DNA of 48,708 bases from contig JAABTS010000025.1 in assembly GCA_011389735.1 (NCBI GenBank), positions 1 through 48,708 of the forward strand. The letters run 5' to 3'. The translations under genes and the position numbers were made by a program. Source of the stretch: Desulfobacteraceae bacterium. Its GTDB lineage: Bacteria > Desulfobacterota > Desulfobacteria > Desulfobacterales > JAABTS01. The notes beneath the pieces were generated by a model. That model was given only the letters and a program-made list of their open reading frames with translations. It searched no databases and was not told the DNA's origin. Positions within the stretch are counted from its first letter, which is position 1, and every line of letters begins with the position of its first letter. Shown here in pieces: positions 8,079-17,005 of this stretch.

Positions 8079-9089
8079 TTGGAAGAAAACACCGATACGC
8101 AATTCAAGATGTCATTGGCGGACAACGAACTTTCAAGGCGGCTTTTCGGCGAACACAATAAAAATTTGAAACGGATCGCCGGCGCAATGGGTATTGCGAT
8201 CCAGGCCAGGGGCGCCACGCTCATTCTGCAAGGGGATGACGACGACGTAAAACTGGCTGAAAATTTATTGACACAGCTTTATGAGTTGTTGCGAAGCGGA
8301 TATCCGGTCTATCCGAACGATATCGACTATGCGGCCAGGCTTTTGTGCGAAGACGAACGGGCGAAACTGAAGGATATTTTTCTGGATACGGTGTATATTA
8401 CCGCCAAAAAAAGACATATCACCCCAAAAAGCAAAAACCAGAAAGAATACATTGACGCCATTCGGGGGGCCGATCTTGTATTCGGGATCGGACCCGCCGG
8501 CACCGGTAAAACCTATCTGGCCATGGCCATGGCCGTATCCGCTTTGACCAAGGGGATCGTAAACCGGATCGTTCTGACGAGGCCCGCGGTCGAAGCAGGT
8601 GAAACGCTGGGATTTCTTCCCGGGGATCTGGCCGATAAGGTGGATCCCTACCTCCGCCCTCTATATGATGCATTGCATGATATGATGCGGTTTGAAAAAG
8701 CGTCGGGGTTGATGAGCCAGGGGGCGATCGAAGTCGCTCCGATCGCTTTTATGCGAGGTCGAACTCTTAACGATTCGTTTATTATTCTGGATGAGGCTCA
8801 AAACACCACATCCGAGCAGATGAAGATGTTTTTAACCCGAATCGGATTTAATTCCAAGGCGGTGGTCACCGGGGATATCACTCAGGTGGATCTTCCGTCG
8901 GGAAAATCGTCGGGATTGATTCAATCAAATGAAATTTTACAAGGCGTTGACGGGATTAAATTTGTTTACTTTTCAAAAACGGATGTTGTCAGACATAAAC
9001 TTGTACAGGAAATCATTCGAGCTTACGAAGAACACGACGCAAGCAGGAAGAATAATCACCGGCTTGAAGGTGATCTCGATGGACAATAA
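8079..9089 (+). CDS. phoH: PhoH family ATPase
   Basis: This 336-residue cytoplasmic protein has an N-terminal KH-like region (about 15-75) and a PhoH ATPase domain from about 120. Walker A GPAGTGKT is at 138-145 and Walker B FIILDEAQN near residue 233, followed by the GD-x-x-Q-x-D-L segment typical of PhoH. The family is predicted to act on RNA and is regularly found beside ybeY, as here. The best start is the TTG at 8079 with an AGGCGGG stretch upstream; the next ATG at 8109 has no ribosome binding site. The last 11 bases overlap the start of the downstream HD-domain gene. Confidence 0.92.
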   Translation: MEENTDTQFKMSLADNELSRRLFGEHNKNLKRIAGAMGIAIQARGATLILQGDDDDVKLAENLLTQLYELLRSGYPVYPNDIDYAARLLCEDERAKLKDIFLDTVYITAKKRHITPKSKNQKEYIDAIRGADLVFGIGPAGTGKTYLAMAMAVSALTKGIVNRIVLTRPAVEAGETLGFLPGDLADKVDPYLRPLYDALHDMMRFEKASGLMSQGAIEVAPIAFMRGRTLNDSFIILDEAQNTTSEQMKMFLTRIGFNSKAVVTGDITQVDLPSGKSSGLIQSNEILQGVDGIKFVYFSKTDVVRHKLVQEIIRAYEEHDASRKNNHRLEGDLDGQ

Positions 9090-11550
9090 AAAAGATCCGA
9101 AAAGAGATCCGAAAACGGACGCCAAAAAGAAACGCGCCAAAAGGCGGAAAACGATCGACCATTTTCTGACCAACGGCCTTTTACCGCGTTATTTTATTCT
9201 GGCCGCGGTGATGGCGGTTTTTACGGTAGTTCTGTACCCTAATCTGGTCATCACGGAACACGAATATCAATTGGGGGATGTAGTCAACACGGACATCAAG
9301 GCTTCGCGGGACTTTTTTTTCGAAGACGAAGAGGCGACGGAGACCAGCCGGCGAAAGGCCGTCAAGAAAGTTTTGACCGTATACGATTATGATGCGGGCC
9401 TGGTTCCTGAGGCGACGCATCGCGTCATGACCGCGTTTGAAAAAATGCGGATACATCTCGAAAATGAAAAACAAAAACTTGAAAACGAAAAGCAAAAACC
9501 GGTAATTTCCGGGGCGGCCGATTTCGGAGTTCTTTTGAAACACATGGAGCCCTACAGGGAAAACTTCGAAAACGATTTGGGATTCCCGGTCGATAAAGAT
9601 ACGTTCCGGACTCTGGTGAAAAACGAGTTCTCCAGTCAGGTCGCCGGTTTAATCATTCGGGTTGTTTCGGAAGTGTTGAACAACGGAGTCGTCGCCAACA
9701 AGGAGTTTTTACTTCAGGAAAGCGACACCGGCATTGTTCTCAGGACTGTGGGGACCGAGACCGAAAAAGTGGTCTACACGTTGAAACAATTTTACGGCGT
9801 GGAGCAGGCCAAGACCATGGTTCGTGTTATCGCCCAGCCTCTCGTTGAAGAAATGAATCTACATTACGCCACGGTTAATCTGGTGGTTGATTTCTGTAAA
9901 CGATTAATCCGTCCCAATATCACTTTAAACAGAAATGAAACCGAGGAGCGGAAAAAAAAGGCCCGAAACGAAATCAAGCCGATTTTATATAAGATAAAAG
10001 CCGGGGAAATGCTGCTTCGTAACGGTGAAGTGGTCACGCAAACGCAATTGATGAAGCTCAAGGCTCTGGACGCCCGGAAAAAGAAAGACAAACCTTACGT
10101 ACGGGCCGCGGGAGCCATATTGACTATTGTCTGTCTGATTATGGTGCTGTATCATCTTCAAGTCATGCGCCGGAGTATTCCGGTTTCCGTACCGAACAAG
10201 GACGTCCTGTTCATTGCGATCATTTTGATCATTTTTATCTGTCTTCCCAAGATATCGGCCGTTTTGTTTACAGCCGTATCGGAAATCGGAATGTTTCGGG
10301 ATTCCGATTTTTCATTGTATTACGGGATTCCGATGGCGGCTGGGGCGATGCTGACGGCTTTGTTTCTGGGGATAGATGTCGCCGTTTCGGTGGCGGTGAT
10401 TATCGCGGTCTGCACGTCGGTCATTTTTCAAAACCGGTTCGACGTGTTTATTTTTTTTCTGCTCAACGGTCTGATGGCGGGGTACTGGATTCAGAATTGC
10501 CGGGAAAGGAAGGTTTTCATCAAGGCCGGCCTGAAGATAGGCGCCCTCAATCTCATACTCGTGCCTGCGGTGGATATTTTTATGGGACATTTTGCGGGAA
10601 CCAAGCTGCCCATGGATATGCTGATGGGTTTTTTGGGCGGGATCGCCGCTGGAATTCTCGCTGCGGGATTCGCACCGTTGTTCGAGGTGGCCTTTGATTA
10701 TACGACCGATATCACCCTGCTCGAACTCGCAAACCTGGAACGGCCTTTGTTACGACGATTGATGCTCGAAGCCCCCGGCACCTATCATCACTCGGTCATT
10801 GTCGGATCCATGGTCGAGGCGGCGGCGTCGGAAATCGGAGCCAACCCTCTGCTGGCCAAAGTATGCGGATATTACCATGATGTGGGCAAATTAAAAAAAC
10901 CCCTGTATTTCGTGGAAAATCAAATGGACGGGATTAACCGCCATGATAAACTGGCGCCGTCCATGTCGAGTCTGATTTTAATTTCCCATGTGAAACACGG
11001 AGTCGAGTTCGCCAGGCAGAAGAAGCTGGGAAAAGTCATTGTCGACACGATTCAACAGCATCACGGCACCAGCCTGATCAAATTTTTTTATGAAAAGGCC
11101 AGGCAGTTGAAAGGGGAAGACGCGGTTAACATTAATGATTTCAGGTATCCCGGGCCCAAACCGCAGACCAGGGAAGCCGGCCTGGTGATGCTGGCCGACG
11201 CCGTGGAAGCATCCTCCAGAACCCTCGACAATCCTACTCCGTCGCGAATCCAGGGGCATGTTCAAAAAATTATCAACGGCATTTTTTCAGACGGCCAGTT
11301 GGACGACTGTGAATTGACGCTCCGAGATCTCCACAGTATCGCCAAAAGTTTCAATAAGATTTTAAACGGCATCCATCATCATCGAATCGAATATCCGGAA
11401 AAAGCCGCTCCTCAGAACGGAAAGGATAAAAGCGCCCGTTCGGAACAACCTTCGGGAAAATCGGCGAAAGAGTCGTTCCAGGGAAAAGAGTCGTCCAAAA
11501 AGCCGGGCGACGATGACACCCGCCAACTGAAACGGCTGGGAATCAGTTGA
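9079..11550 (+). CDS. pgpH: 7TM-HD phosphohydrolase, c-di-AMP phosphodiesterase PgpH type
   Basis: The ATG at 9079 gives 823 residues and overlaps the end of phoH (ATGGACAATAA), with AAGG upstream. A highly charged cytoplasmic start precedes one membrane helix (about 35-55), then a large extracytoplasmic 7TMR-HDED domain to about 340, a bundle of about seven membrane helices (350-545) and a cytosolic HD domain. HD-type metal ligands are visible as HHS at 570-571 and HD at 600-601, with later His residues in QQHHGTS. PgpH enzymes of this architecture hydrolyse cyclic di-AMP; that substrate is known for the Firmicutes proteins and inferred here. The last 70 residues are a Lys/Ser-rich low-complexity tail. 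The context phoH-pgpH-ybeY is conserved across many bacteria. Confidence 0.93.
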   Translation: MDNKKDPKRDPKTDAKKKRAKRRKTIDHFLTNGLLPRYFILAAVMAVFTVVLYPNLVITEHEYQLGDVVNTDIKASRDFFFEDEEATETSRRKAVKKVLTVYDYDAGLVPEATHRVMTAFEKMRIHLENEKQKLENEKQKPVISGAADFGVLLKHMEPYRENFENDLGFPVDKDTFRTLVKNEFSSQVAGLIIRVVSEVLNNGVVANKEFLLQESDTGIVLRTVGTETEKVVYTLKQFYGVEQAKTMVRVIAQPLVEEMNLHYATVNLVVDFCKRLIRPNITLNRNETEERKKKARNEIKPILYKIKAGEMLLRNGEVVTQTQLMKLKALDARKKKDKPYVRAAGAILTIVCLIMVLYHLQVMRRSIPVSVPNKDVLFIAIILIIFICLPKISAVLFTAVSEIGMFRDSDFSLYYGIPMAAGAMLTALFLGIDVAVSVAVIIAVCTSVIFQNRFDVFIFFLLNGLMAGYWIQNCRERKVFIKAGLKIGALNLILVPAVDIFMGHFAGTKLPMDMLMGFLGGIAAGILAAGFAPLFEVAFDYTTDITLLELANLERPLLRRLMLEAPGTYHHSVIVGSMVEAAASEIGANPLLAKVCGYYHDVGKLKKPLYFVENQMDGINRHDKLAPSMSSLILISHVKHGVEFARQKKLGKVIVDTIQQHHGTSLIKFFYEKARQLKGEDAVNINDFRYPGPKPQTREAGLVMLADAVEASSRTLDNPTPSRIQGHVQKIINGIFSDGQLDDCELTLRDLHSIAKSFNKILNGIHHHRIEYPEKAAPQNGKDKSARSEQPSGKSAKESFQGKESSKKPGDDDTRQLKRLGIS

Positions 11551-11583
11551 CCTCATTCGTCCCGCCGCCCATAAGCCGCTGAA

Positions 11584-12042
11584 CTAATTTTTCGTTTCCC
11601 GGGCTTTTTTTGAAGATTCCGGCGCCCCGGCTTGCGTTTTTTGTTTCTCTTTTTTCGGGTCGGTATCTTTTGCGGATGTGGTTTTCGGTTTCAGGGTCAT
11701 CACCGGAACCAGAACCTTGTTGATTACATAAACTTCTTCCACATCCCGGAGCAGTTCCGGATCAGGATTTTTTTCATCCAGATCTTCCACGAGCGTCAAT
11801 GTTCCGTCGAATTGTTTCAAAATATGCACGGTTGCAATACTCCTTTGTTCAAAAGTTTTAAACGTTCTTTCCATCAACGGCGATATGTTCAGCATACGCA
11901 CGTCGTCCCCGGTCAATTGTGAACACGGAAAACTCCGACAGGCCGGGCAGGCCATGAAAGCGGTGAAATAACCCAGTTTCCGGCATTTGAACGCGACGTT
12001 GATGGATAATGGATCGTCCTTTGTATACGGGATTTCAGACAT
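11584..12042 (-). CDS. Hypothetical Cys-motif protein inside the phoH-ybeY series
   Basis: The protein has 152 residues from the ATG at 12042; a GTG at 12048 is an alternative and neither has a good ribosome binding site. A compact cysteine cluster, ACPACRSFPC, lies near residues 34-43 and may bind metal. The middle (about 60-120) looks like an alpha/beta fold with the segment LLRDVEEVYVINKVLVPVM. The tail is Lys-rich and disordered. I do not recognise a named family. It is transcribed against its neighbours and separates pgpH from ybeY, which are usually adjacent. Confidence 0.65.
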   Translation of the reverse strand: MSEIPYTKDDPLSINVAFKCRKLGYFTAFMACPACRSFPCSQLTGDDVRMLNISPLMERTFKTFEQRSIATVHILKQFDGTLTLVEDLDEKNPDPELLRDVEEVYVINKVLVPVMTLKPKTTSAKDTDPKKEKQKTQAGAPESSKKARETKN

Positions 12043-12089
12043 AGACACAATTTTTCGCTGATTGTTGAAATTAAAAAGGCTCTTATAGA

Positions 12090-12115
12090 ATGTTTGATTT
12101 CATGTTGTCAAACAT
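12090..12115. promoter_or_regulatory. Perfect inverted repeat in a divergent promoter region
   Basis: ATGTTTGA at 12090-12097 is repeated in inverted form as TCAAACAT at 12108-12115, ten bases apart. It lies in the spacer between the minus-strand Cys-motif gene and ybeY, where an operator would be expected. A T-run follows on the plus strand, but no plus-strand gene ends just before it except pgpH over 500 bases upstream, so an operator is at least as likely as a terminator. Confidence 0.4.
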
Positions 12116-12236
12116 CGATTTTTTCTTTATCCTGTTTGCGTGGTCGGGAAAAGGCCCCCGGCGGAGCTTCAAAAGCCCGCCGTATCAAGAGTCGGCGAAT
12201 GATGATGAGCGAAACGCATTATGGAGCGAATTTTGA

Positions 12237-12689
12237 ATGAATATACTGATCACTGATAAACAGAGCCGTTTTACAATCGATCCGGACGATTTGCGCCGAA
12301 AGGCCCAAAAGATTCTAGACATGATGAATTCTGCCGGGCGCGAATTATCCGTCCTCATTGTGGATGATATAGAAATGACCGAATTGAACCGGAATTATCT
12401 TGGGCGGGACAGGCCGACCAATGTCATTGCGTTTCCGATGCAGGAGGGCGCATTCAGTCAAATCAATCCGGGACTTCTGGGGGATGTCGTCATTTCTTCG
12501 GATACGGCGTACAGGGAAAGCCGGGAAGGCGGAATCGATTTCGAAACAAGATTTCTGGAGCTTCTCGTTCACGGTATTCTCCATTTGCTGGGATACGATC
12601 ATGAACAATCGGAAGCGGACGCCGCCGTAATGGAGGAAAAAAGCGAAATGATTATGTCGGCGATTTCGGGCGGTCCGCAAACGCCATGA
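12237..12689 (+). CDS. ybeY: Endoribonuclease YbeY (16S rRNA maturation)
   Basis: This 150-residue protein has the full zinc motif H-G-x-x-H-L-x-G-Y-D-H, with His112, His116 and His122, and the upstream segment NVIAFPM with LGDVVIS that is typical of the family. YbeY takes part in 16S rRNA 3'-end maturation and ribosome quality control. The ATG at 12237 has GGAGCG about ten bases upstream. It follows phoH and pgpH with one reversed gene between them. The spacer of about 140 bases to nnrE/D holds a short family A palindrome. Confidence 0.95.
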   Translation: MNILITDKQSRFTIDPDDLRRKAQKILDMMNSAGRELSVLIVDDIEMTELNRNYLGRDRPTNVIAFPMQEGAFSQINPGLLGDVVISSDTAYRESREGGIDFETRFLELLVHGILHLLGYDHEQSEADAAVMEEKSEMIMSAISGGPQTP

Positions 12690-12731
12690 AATCCTGAACA
12701 ATTTTTTTGAACGTGAATATTTGTAAAGATA

Positions 12732-12803
12732 TATAGTTTTTCAGGACTTGAATTTCGCAAGGCGGCCGAAACCGCATTGGAATTCAATTTACGGAAGACT
12801 ATA
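12732..12803. repeat. Family A palindromic repeat, short form
   Basis: TATAGTTTTTCAGGACTTGA at the left and GAATTCAATTTACGGAAGAC then TATA at the right are imperfect inverted copies of one another. The central loop is shortened to AAGGCGGCCGAAACCGCATT. The copy lies just upstream of the nnrE/D ribosome binding site, in the reverse orientation to most family A copies. Confidence 0.6.
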
Positions 12804-12826
12804 GCGAGACGACAGGAGGATTGACG

Positions 12827-14443
12827 ATGTATCTCGTAACAGCCGAAGAAATGCGGGCGATGGACAGGAACACAATCGAGTCGTTCGGCGTTCCCGGACG
12901 GGTTTTGATGGAAAACGCCGGCAGGGGGGCTACAAGGGCGATGCTAAAATACTTCCCGGATATTCGGGATAAACATGTCGGCGTGGTCGCCGGCCGGGGG
13001 AACAACGGCGGGGACGGATTTGTCATCGCTCGTTATCTGTTTCAACGGGGAGTAAGGGTCAAAGTGTTTTTGCTGGCGGAAAGATCGGCCGTCAAAGGCG
13101 ATGCCGCCGCCAATCTTGATTTGCTCTACAAATTAAATGCGCCTGTAATCGAAATCCCCGACGCTTCAGCCATGTCCTCCCAAAAGATTGCGTTGATGCA
13201 TCAACAAGTCTGGGTCGATGCAATTCTGGGAACGGGGTTGAATTCCGAGGTCAAAGGTTATTTCAGGGAAGTGATCGCTTTTTTGAACGGATCGGGAAAA
13301 CCTGTTTTCTCCGTTGACATTCCGTCGGGACTCAATTCGGACACGGGACAGCCCATGGGGGAATGTATCCGCGCCACGGCCACGGCTACTTTTGCATACG
13401 CCAAGACCGGCCATTGTATTTATCCGGGCGCCGAACTAACGGGAAAATTGACTGTGGTGGATATCGGGATTCCCCCGTATGTCGCCGATAAGGAGGAACC
13501 GCGGCAATATTTGATGACGCAAAAAGATATGAGGCGGCTTTTGACACGAAGATCCCCGGACGCCCACAAAGGATCCGCCGGGAGTCTGCTCGTGGTGGCC
13601 GGCTCGACAGGAAAGAGCGGGGCCGCCGCCATGACGGCTCTGGCCGCAATGCGGACGGGCGCCGGATTGGTTACGGCGGCGGTTCCGGAAACCATTCATG
13701 CATCGCTCGAAACCCTGTTGACTGAAGCCATGACTTTCCCGCTGCCCGACGAAGGCCAGGGAACACTGGGCATGGCGGCTTTCGACGCCGTGATGGAGCA
13801 ATTGGATAAAAAACAATGTCTGGCGCTGGGGCCGGGAATGGGGCATACCGGCGGGGCCCGTTCCCTGACCGCGGCCATTGTAAAGGAAAGCCGGACGCCT
13901 GTCGTGGTCGATGCAGACGGCCTGAATTGTCTGGCTGGACAAACGGACATGTTGAAATCCGTTGAAATTCCCGTGGTGTTGACTCCGCATCCCGGAGAAA
14001 TGTCGAGGCTTACCGGACTTTCGGTCGCCGATATCCAAAAAAACCGGATCGCCTGCTCCCGTGAATTCGCCCAGGAAACCGGGACTCATGTCGTTCTCAA
14101 AGGCGCCGCCACCGTGATCGCTCATCCGGACGGAACCGTCTATATCAATCAAACCGGAAATCCGGGGATGGCGTCCGGAGGCATGGGCGATATCTTGACC
14201 GGGATTATCGCAGGGCTGGTCACACAGGGATATCCATGCGAAATCGCCGCCCGGCTGGGCGTATACATCCATGGCGCGGCGGCGGATATGCTTTCAAAAG
14301 AGACCGGGCCTGTGGGCTACCTGGCGGGGGACTTGATCGAGGCGATACCGCAAACGCAGGCGCGGCTAATCGGCGTTGTGGAAAATTCCAGTCTTTCCGG
14401 AGATCGCGTCCATGTGGACCGGTTTTCTTTTTTGGGCGTTTAA
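12827..14443 (+). CDS. nnr: Bifunctional NAD(P)H-hydrate epimerase / dehydratase
   Basis: The ATG at 12827 follows AGGAGG by seven bases, giving 538 residues; the TTG six bases upstream is too close to that site. The N-terminal epimerase domain (about 1-215) has GRGNNGGDGFVIAR and VDIPSGL. The C-terminal ADP-dependent dehydratase (about 225-535) has the HKGSAGSLLVVAGS loop and the NPGMASGGMGDILTGIIAGL nucleotide motif. Together they repair NADHX and NADPHX, the hydrated and damaged forms of the cofactors. The fused form is the usual bacterial arrangement. The downstream tsaE starts 11 bases after the stop, so the two are co-transcribed. Confidence 0.95.
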   Translation: MYLVTAEEMRAMDRNTIESFGVPGRVLMENAGRGATRAMLKYFPDIRDKHVGVVAGRGNNGGDGFVIARYLFQRGVRVKVFLLAERSAVKGDAAANLDLLYKLNAPVIEIPDASAMSSQKIALMHQQVWVDAILGTGLNSEVKGYFREVIAFLNGSGKPVFSVDIPSGLNSDTGQPMGECIRATATATFAYAKTGHCIYPGAELTGKLTVVDIGIPPYVADKEEPRQYLMTQKDMRRLLTRRSPDAHKGSAGSLLVVAGSTGKSGAAAMTALAAMRTGAGLVTAAVPETIHASLETLLTEAMTFPLPDEGQGTLGMAAFDAVMEQLDKKQCLALGPGMGHTGGARSLTAAIVKESRTPVVVDADGLNCLAGQTDMLKSVEIPVVLTPHPGEMSRLTGLSVADIQKNRIACSREFAQETGTHVVLKGAATVIAHPDGTVYINQTGNPGMASGGMGDILTGIIAGLVTQGYPCEIAARLGVYIHGAAADMLSKETGPVGYLAGDLIEAIPQTQARLIGVVENSSLSGDRVHVDRFSFLGV

Positions 14444-14454
14444 GGATGCGCCCT

Positions 14455-14964
14455 ATGACGACCGCTTGTTTCGAGATAATTGTTCAAGACGAGGCTCAGA
14501 CGCGCCGGTTCGGCCAAATATTGGGGGAAATCGCCGAACCGGGGTTGATTATCGGGCTGGTCGGGGACCTGGGGGCCGGAAAAACCTGCTTTGTCAAAGG
14601 GCTCGCCGACGGATTGGGCGTCGATACGGAACAATGCGTTGCGAGCCCTACATTCGCCCTCATTAACGAATATGAAGGACGGATTGTCTTGTTTCACGTC
14701 GATCTGTACCGGCTAGGCGGAATCGAAGATCCTGACGATGTCGGATTTTTCGATTTGATGGACGCCAATGGCGTTATGGCTGTTGAGTGGGCCGATAAAC
14801 TGGCGGAATCCGATTTCGGCGATCATCTGCGAATTAATTTCGATGAATCGGATCAAACAGATCGACCGGATTTTCGAAAAATCAGCGTTAAAGGCGTGGG
14901 AACGGATTCGGAGAAATTCTGCGCCCGGCTCTGGAAGGCGGCTAAACTCCTTGAATTTAAGTGA
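14455..14964 (+). CDS. tsaE: tRNA threonylcarbamoyladenosine biosynthesis ATPase TsaE
   Basis: The protein has 169 residues with Walker A GDLGAGKT at 37-44, then SPTFALINEYEG and HVDLYRL, which are diagnostic for TsaE. It works with TsaB and TsaD to make the t6A37 modification of ANN-decoding tRNAs. I chose the ATG at 14455 because AAGG lies nine bases upstream; the ATG at 14446 is possible and would add three residues. It overlaps the 3' end of the convergent Nudix gene by eight bases. The linkage to nnr is common in bacteria. Confidence 0.95.
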   Translation: MTTACFEIIVQDEAQTRRFGQILGEIAEPGLIIGLVGDLGAGKTCFVKGLADGLGVDTEQCVASPTFALINEYEGRIVLFHVDLYRLGGIEDPDDVGFFDLMDANGVMAVEWADKLAESDFGDHLRINFDESDQTDRPDFRKISVKGVGTDSEKFCARLWKAAKLLEFK

Positions 14965-15799
14965 TCTTTATTCGATTCCGATTTGCGGAATTTGATTTTC
15001 CGGCGCCTGTGATATACGATAGATCCAGGTTTCCGTAAACCACTGGAAGCGTGGCGATATCCGGAGGCGCAAAGCCGAATACGATGTCCAAAAATGTTTT
15101 CAGGATGCGGTAAGTGGCGCCCCATACCAGATCTTTCCTGTTCGGAAGCAGGAAGCACGGATAATCACTGGCCGGCGTACTGAAATGCGCCTGAAAACCC
15201 GGGGGAAAAGTGAGACGGTAGCAGGCGTAATTTCCCGGATCAAGCAGTTCCCGGATCGGAACCGGCACGATTTTATCGACTTCCCAATTGGGAAAAAATC
15301 GTGTTTGATATTGAACCGCCACCGCCATGGGATGAATGATACGGGCGAAGGAGGACAAACGCTGACGCGGAATGGGACCCAGAAATTTGGCGCCCAGCGG
15401 ATTCAGGCGCATTTCTTCGAATGCTTCCCGAAGCCCGGCGGCAAGCATCAGTGAAAGGGGGCCTACTGCACCCGGCGCTTTCCGACGCACCTCCTCAAAG
15501 TAGGTCCAGCGGTCGAGTGGAAAAAAAGGAAGGCTTAACAGCTTCGCGGTTACGCGATCCATCCCGGAAACGCCGCCGCCGGGAAAACACAAATCCCCGC
15601 CCTGGCGAACCTTGTTGGATCTTTTGTTCAGAATCAAGCAGGGTTCGCCGTTTCGGCGGCCCGGTCCGCCGCATCGGCCCAATACGAAAAGCACCGCCGA
15701 CGGCCTGGAATCATCAATGAATTGAGATTCACCGGTTCCGTTGGATAAAAACCTTTCCGACAGGCTACGTTCGATTCGTCGTTCGATATTTTGAATCAT
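14957..15799 (-). CDS. Nudix hydrolase of the CoA-pyrophosphatase type with an insertion
   Basis: This 280-residue protein has the CoA-Nudix signature near residues 58-75 (NKRSNKVRQGGDLCFPGGG) and the catalytic helix AAGLREAFEEMRLNP near 122-136. In ordinary family members these are separated by only a few residues. Here about 45 residues are inserted between GGG and REAFEE, including the segment LPFFPLDRWTYFEEVRRK. REAFEE retains the metal-binding Glu residues, so activity is plausible. Family enzymes split CoA and its derivatives or related nucleoside diphosphates. A family A repeat begins 24 bases upstream of the start. It converges on tsaE. Confidence 0.8.
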   Translation of the reverse strand: MIQNIERRIERSLSERFLSNGTGESQFIDDSRPSAVLFVLGRCGGPGRRNGEPCLILNKRSNKVRQGGDLCFPGGGVSGMDRVTAKLLSLPFFPLDRWTYFEEVRRKAPGAVGPLSLMLAAGLREAFEEMRLNPLGAKFLGPIPRQRLSSFARIIHPMAVAVQYQTRFFPNWEVDKIVPVPIRELLDPGNYACYRLTFPPGFQAHFSTPASDYPCFLLPNRKDLVWGATYRILKTFLDIVFGFAPPDIATLPVVYGNLDLSYITGAGKSNSANRNRIKIT

Positions 15800-15822
15800 C
15801 GTACAGTGTCAACAGCGAATTA

Positions 15823-15928
15823 TATAGCCTTACGGAAATCAATTTGCATTGTGTCGCCGTCTCTGGATATACGAATCGTATGATCCCAGGGCCGCCGCCT
15901 TGTGAGATTTGATTTCTGAAAACCTGTA
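15823..15928. repeat. Family A palindromic repeat, full length
   Basis: The left arm TATAGCCTTACGGAAATCAA and the right arm TTGATTTCTGAAAACCTGTA are imperfect inverted repeats. An inner stem is formed by the GGATATACG and CGTATGATCC segments. The 106-base unit can fold into one long hairpin. It lies directly upstream of the Nudix gene (minus strand) and downstream of ferritin. Confidence 0.75.
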
Positions 15929-15940
15929 GCTATCACAAAG

Positions 15941-16474
15941 TTACGCCGCTTTGACGGCTGCCGGATCTAACGGCGATCCCGTTGGATAAGGTCTTGCGCC
16001 GAGTTCCCGGTCGATCATGAAAACGGCGGAACGGTCGTTACCCGCCATTTCCATTTGGTCCACGATTTTGGAGGCATTGGCCTCTTCCTCGATCTGCTCG
16101 TCCAGAAACCAGTTCAACAAAGGTTCCGACGGAAAGTCCCGGTTTTCCCGGGCGACGGCCGTCAAATCATTGATGTTCGAGGAAATTTTTTGTTCGTGGG
16201 CGTATGCGTCTTTCCATGCTTCCATCGGGCTTTCCCAGTCGATCTTGATCTGTTTTAAATCCTGCAGCGCCACCTGCGCTCCTCTATCCACCAGATGATC
16301 AAAAAATTTCATGGCGTGAACCATCTCTTCGTGAGCCTGGCATCGCATCCAGTGGGCCATCCCGTCCAGGCTTTTGGAATGAAAATAAGACGCCATGGAC
16401 AGATAAAGGTAATAAGATTCAAGTTCGTTTTTAATCTGATCGTTCATGCCCTTGCTCAGTTTTTCGCTGATCAT
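15941..16474 (-). CDS. ftnA: Ferritin
   Basis: The 177-residue protein is a bacterial non-haem ferritin. The ferroxidase-centre residues fall at Glu17, Glu50, His53, Glu94, Gln127 and Glu130, the same numbers as in Escherichia coli FtnA. It oxidises Fe(II) and stores iron in a 24-subunit shell, limiting Fenton chemistry. The start has AAAGGAG upstream. The C-terminal tail (PYPTGSPLDPAAVKAA) is an extension of the usual fold. It fits the oxygen-defence theme of the window but is about 12 kb from that island. Confidence 0.95.
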   Translation of the reverse strand: MISEKLSKGMNDQIKNELESYYLYLSMASYFHSKSLDGMAHWMRCQAHEEMVHAMKFFDHLVDRGAQVALQDLKQIKIDWESPMEAWKDAYAHEQKISSNINDLTAVARENRDFPSEPLLNWFLDEQIEEEANASKIVDQMEMAGNDRSAVFMIDRELGARPYPTGSPLDPAAVKAA

Positions 16475-16507
16475 GATAAACTCCTTTCAAAATCGCGGAT
16501 AATGGTT

Positions 16508-16720
16508 TCAAGAATTTCCAAAATGGAACGTAAACGGCGTCGGAGACGATTCGTTCGCGGATTGACGTATTCGCGCCTTCTCGTGTTGCAAAATGTCGAT
16601 CAACATCAAGGCTTCGACACTGGTAAACCAAAGCTCGGCAGGCTGTCCGTTCTTATCGGCTCCTGAAATCAAAACGCCGTCCTCTTTTATTTTGACAGTA
16701 AATTTGTCTTTTGGCTCCAT
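16508..16720 (-). CDS. Small hypothetical protein upstream of ferritin
   Basis: This 70-residue soluble protein starts at the ATG at 16720, with AGGA six bases upstream. Its first half alternates as beta strands (KFTVKIKEDGVLISG), then comes AELWFTSVEALMLIDILQHEKARI, a helix. I do not recognise a family. It is 33 bases upstream of ftnA on the same strand and so probably in the same transcript. Confidence 0.6.
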   Translation of the reverse strand: MEPKDKFTVKIKEDGVLISGADKNGQPAELWFTSVEALMLIDILQHEKARIRQSANESSPTPFTFHFGNS

Positions 16721-16843
16721 TTGTATCCTGTAAGGGAAGTCACAGAAAATAAACTTCCCATCTTGCTTGCCTTTCGGCCTGTATTCCGTATTGCGTCAAG
16801 ATGTGAATATTTCAATATGCACGCTCTTGACACAACACGGAAT

Positions 16844-17005
16844 GGGCTTGGTTCTATTTTCGGCCAATCGATATGTTCAAATCGGGATCGGGATCGTAAT
16901 CGGTATCGAAGGATTCAATTTCGATCCCGATCCCGATCCCGATCCCGATATCGATATCGATATCGATCCCGATAAATGAAAATGGCCGAAGTTAGAACCA
17001 AGCCC
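16844..17005. repeat. Family C inverted-repeat element with GATCCC tract
   Basis: The left end GGGCTTGGTTCTATTTTCGG and the right end CCGAAGTTAGAACCAAGCCC are near-perfect inverted repeats over 23 bases. The interior holds GGGATC hexamers on the left and CCCGATCCCGATCCCGAT with GATATC units on the right, so the whole unit forms one long hairpin. Open frames through it (strings of Asp-Pro and Ile-Asp) are artefacts. It occupies most of the spacer between the 70-residue gene and uspA. Confidence 0.75.

Noticed and set aside
13436-14272. A 278-codon open frame on the minus strand within nnr
   Set aside because: It is antisense to a well-supported bifunctional enzyme and has a His/Gly/Arg-rich, non-globular composition.
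16767-16979. Reading frames giving strings of Asp-Pro, Ile-Asp and Arg-Ser
   Set aside because: They are translations of GATCCC and GATATC tandem units in a family C palindrome. No ribosome binding site or protein-like sequence is present.
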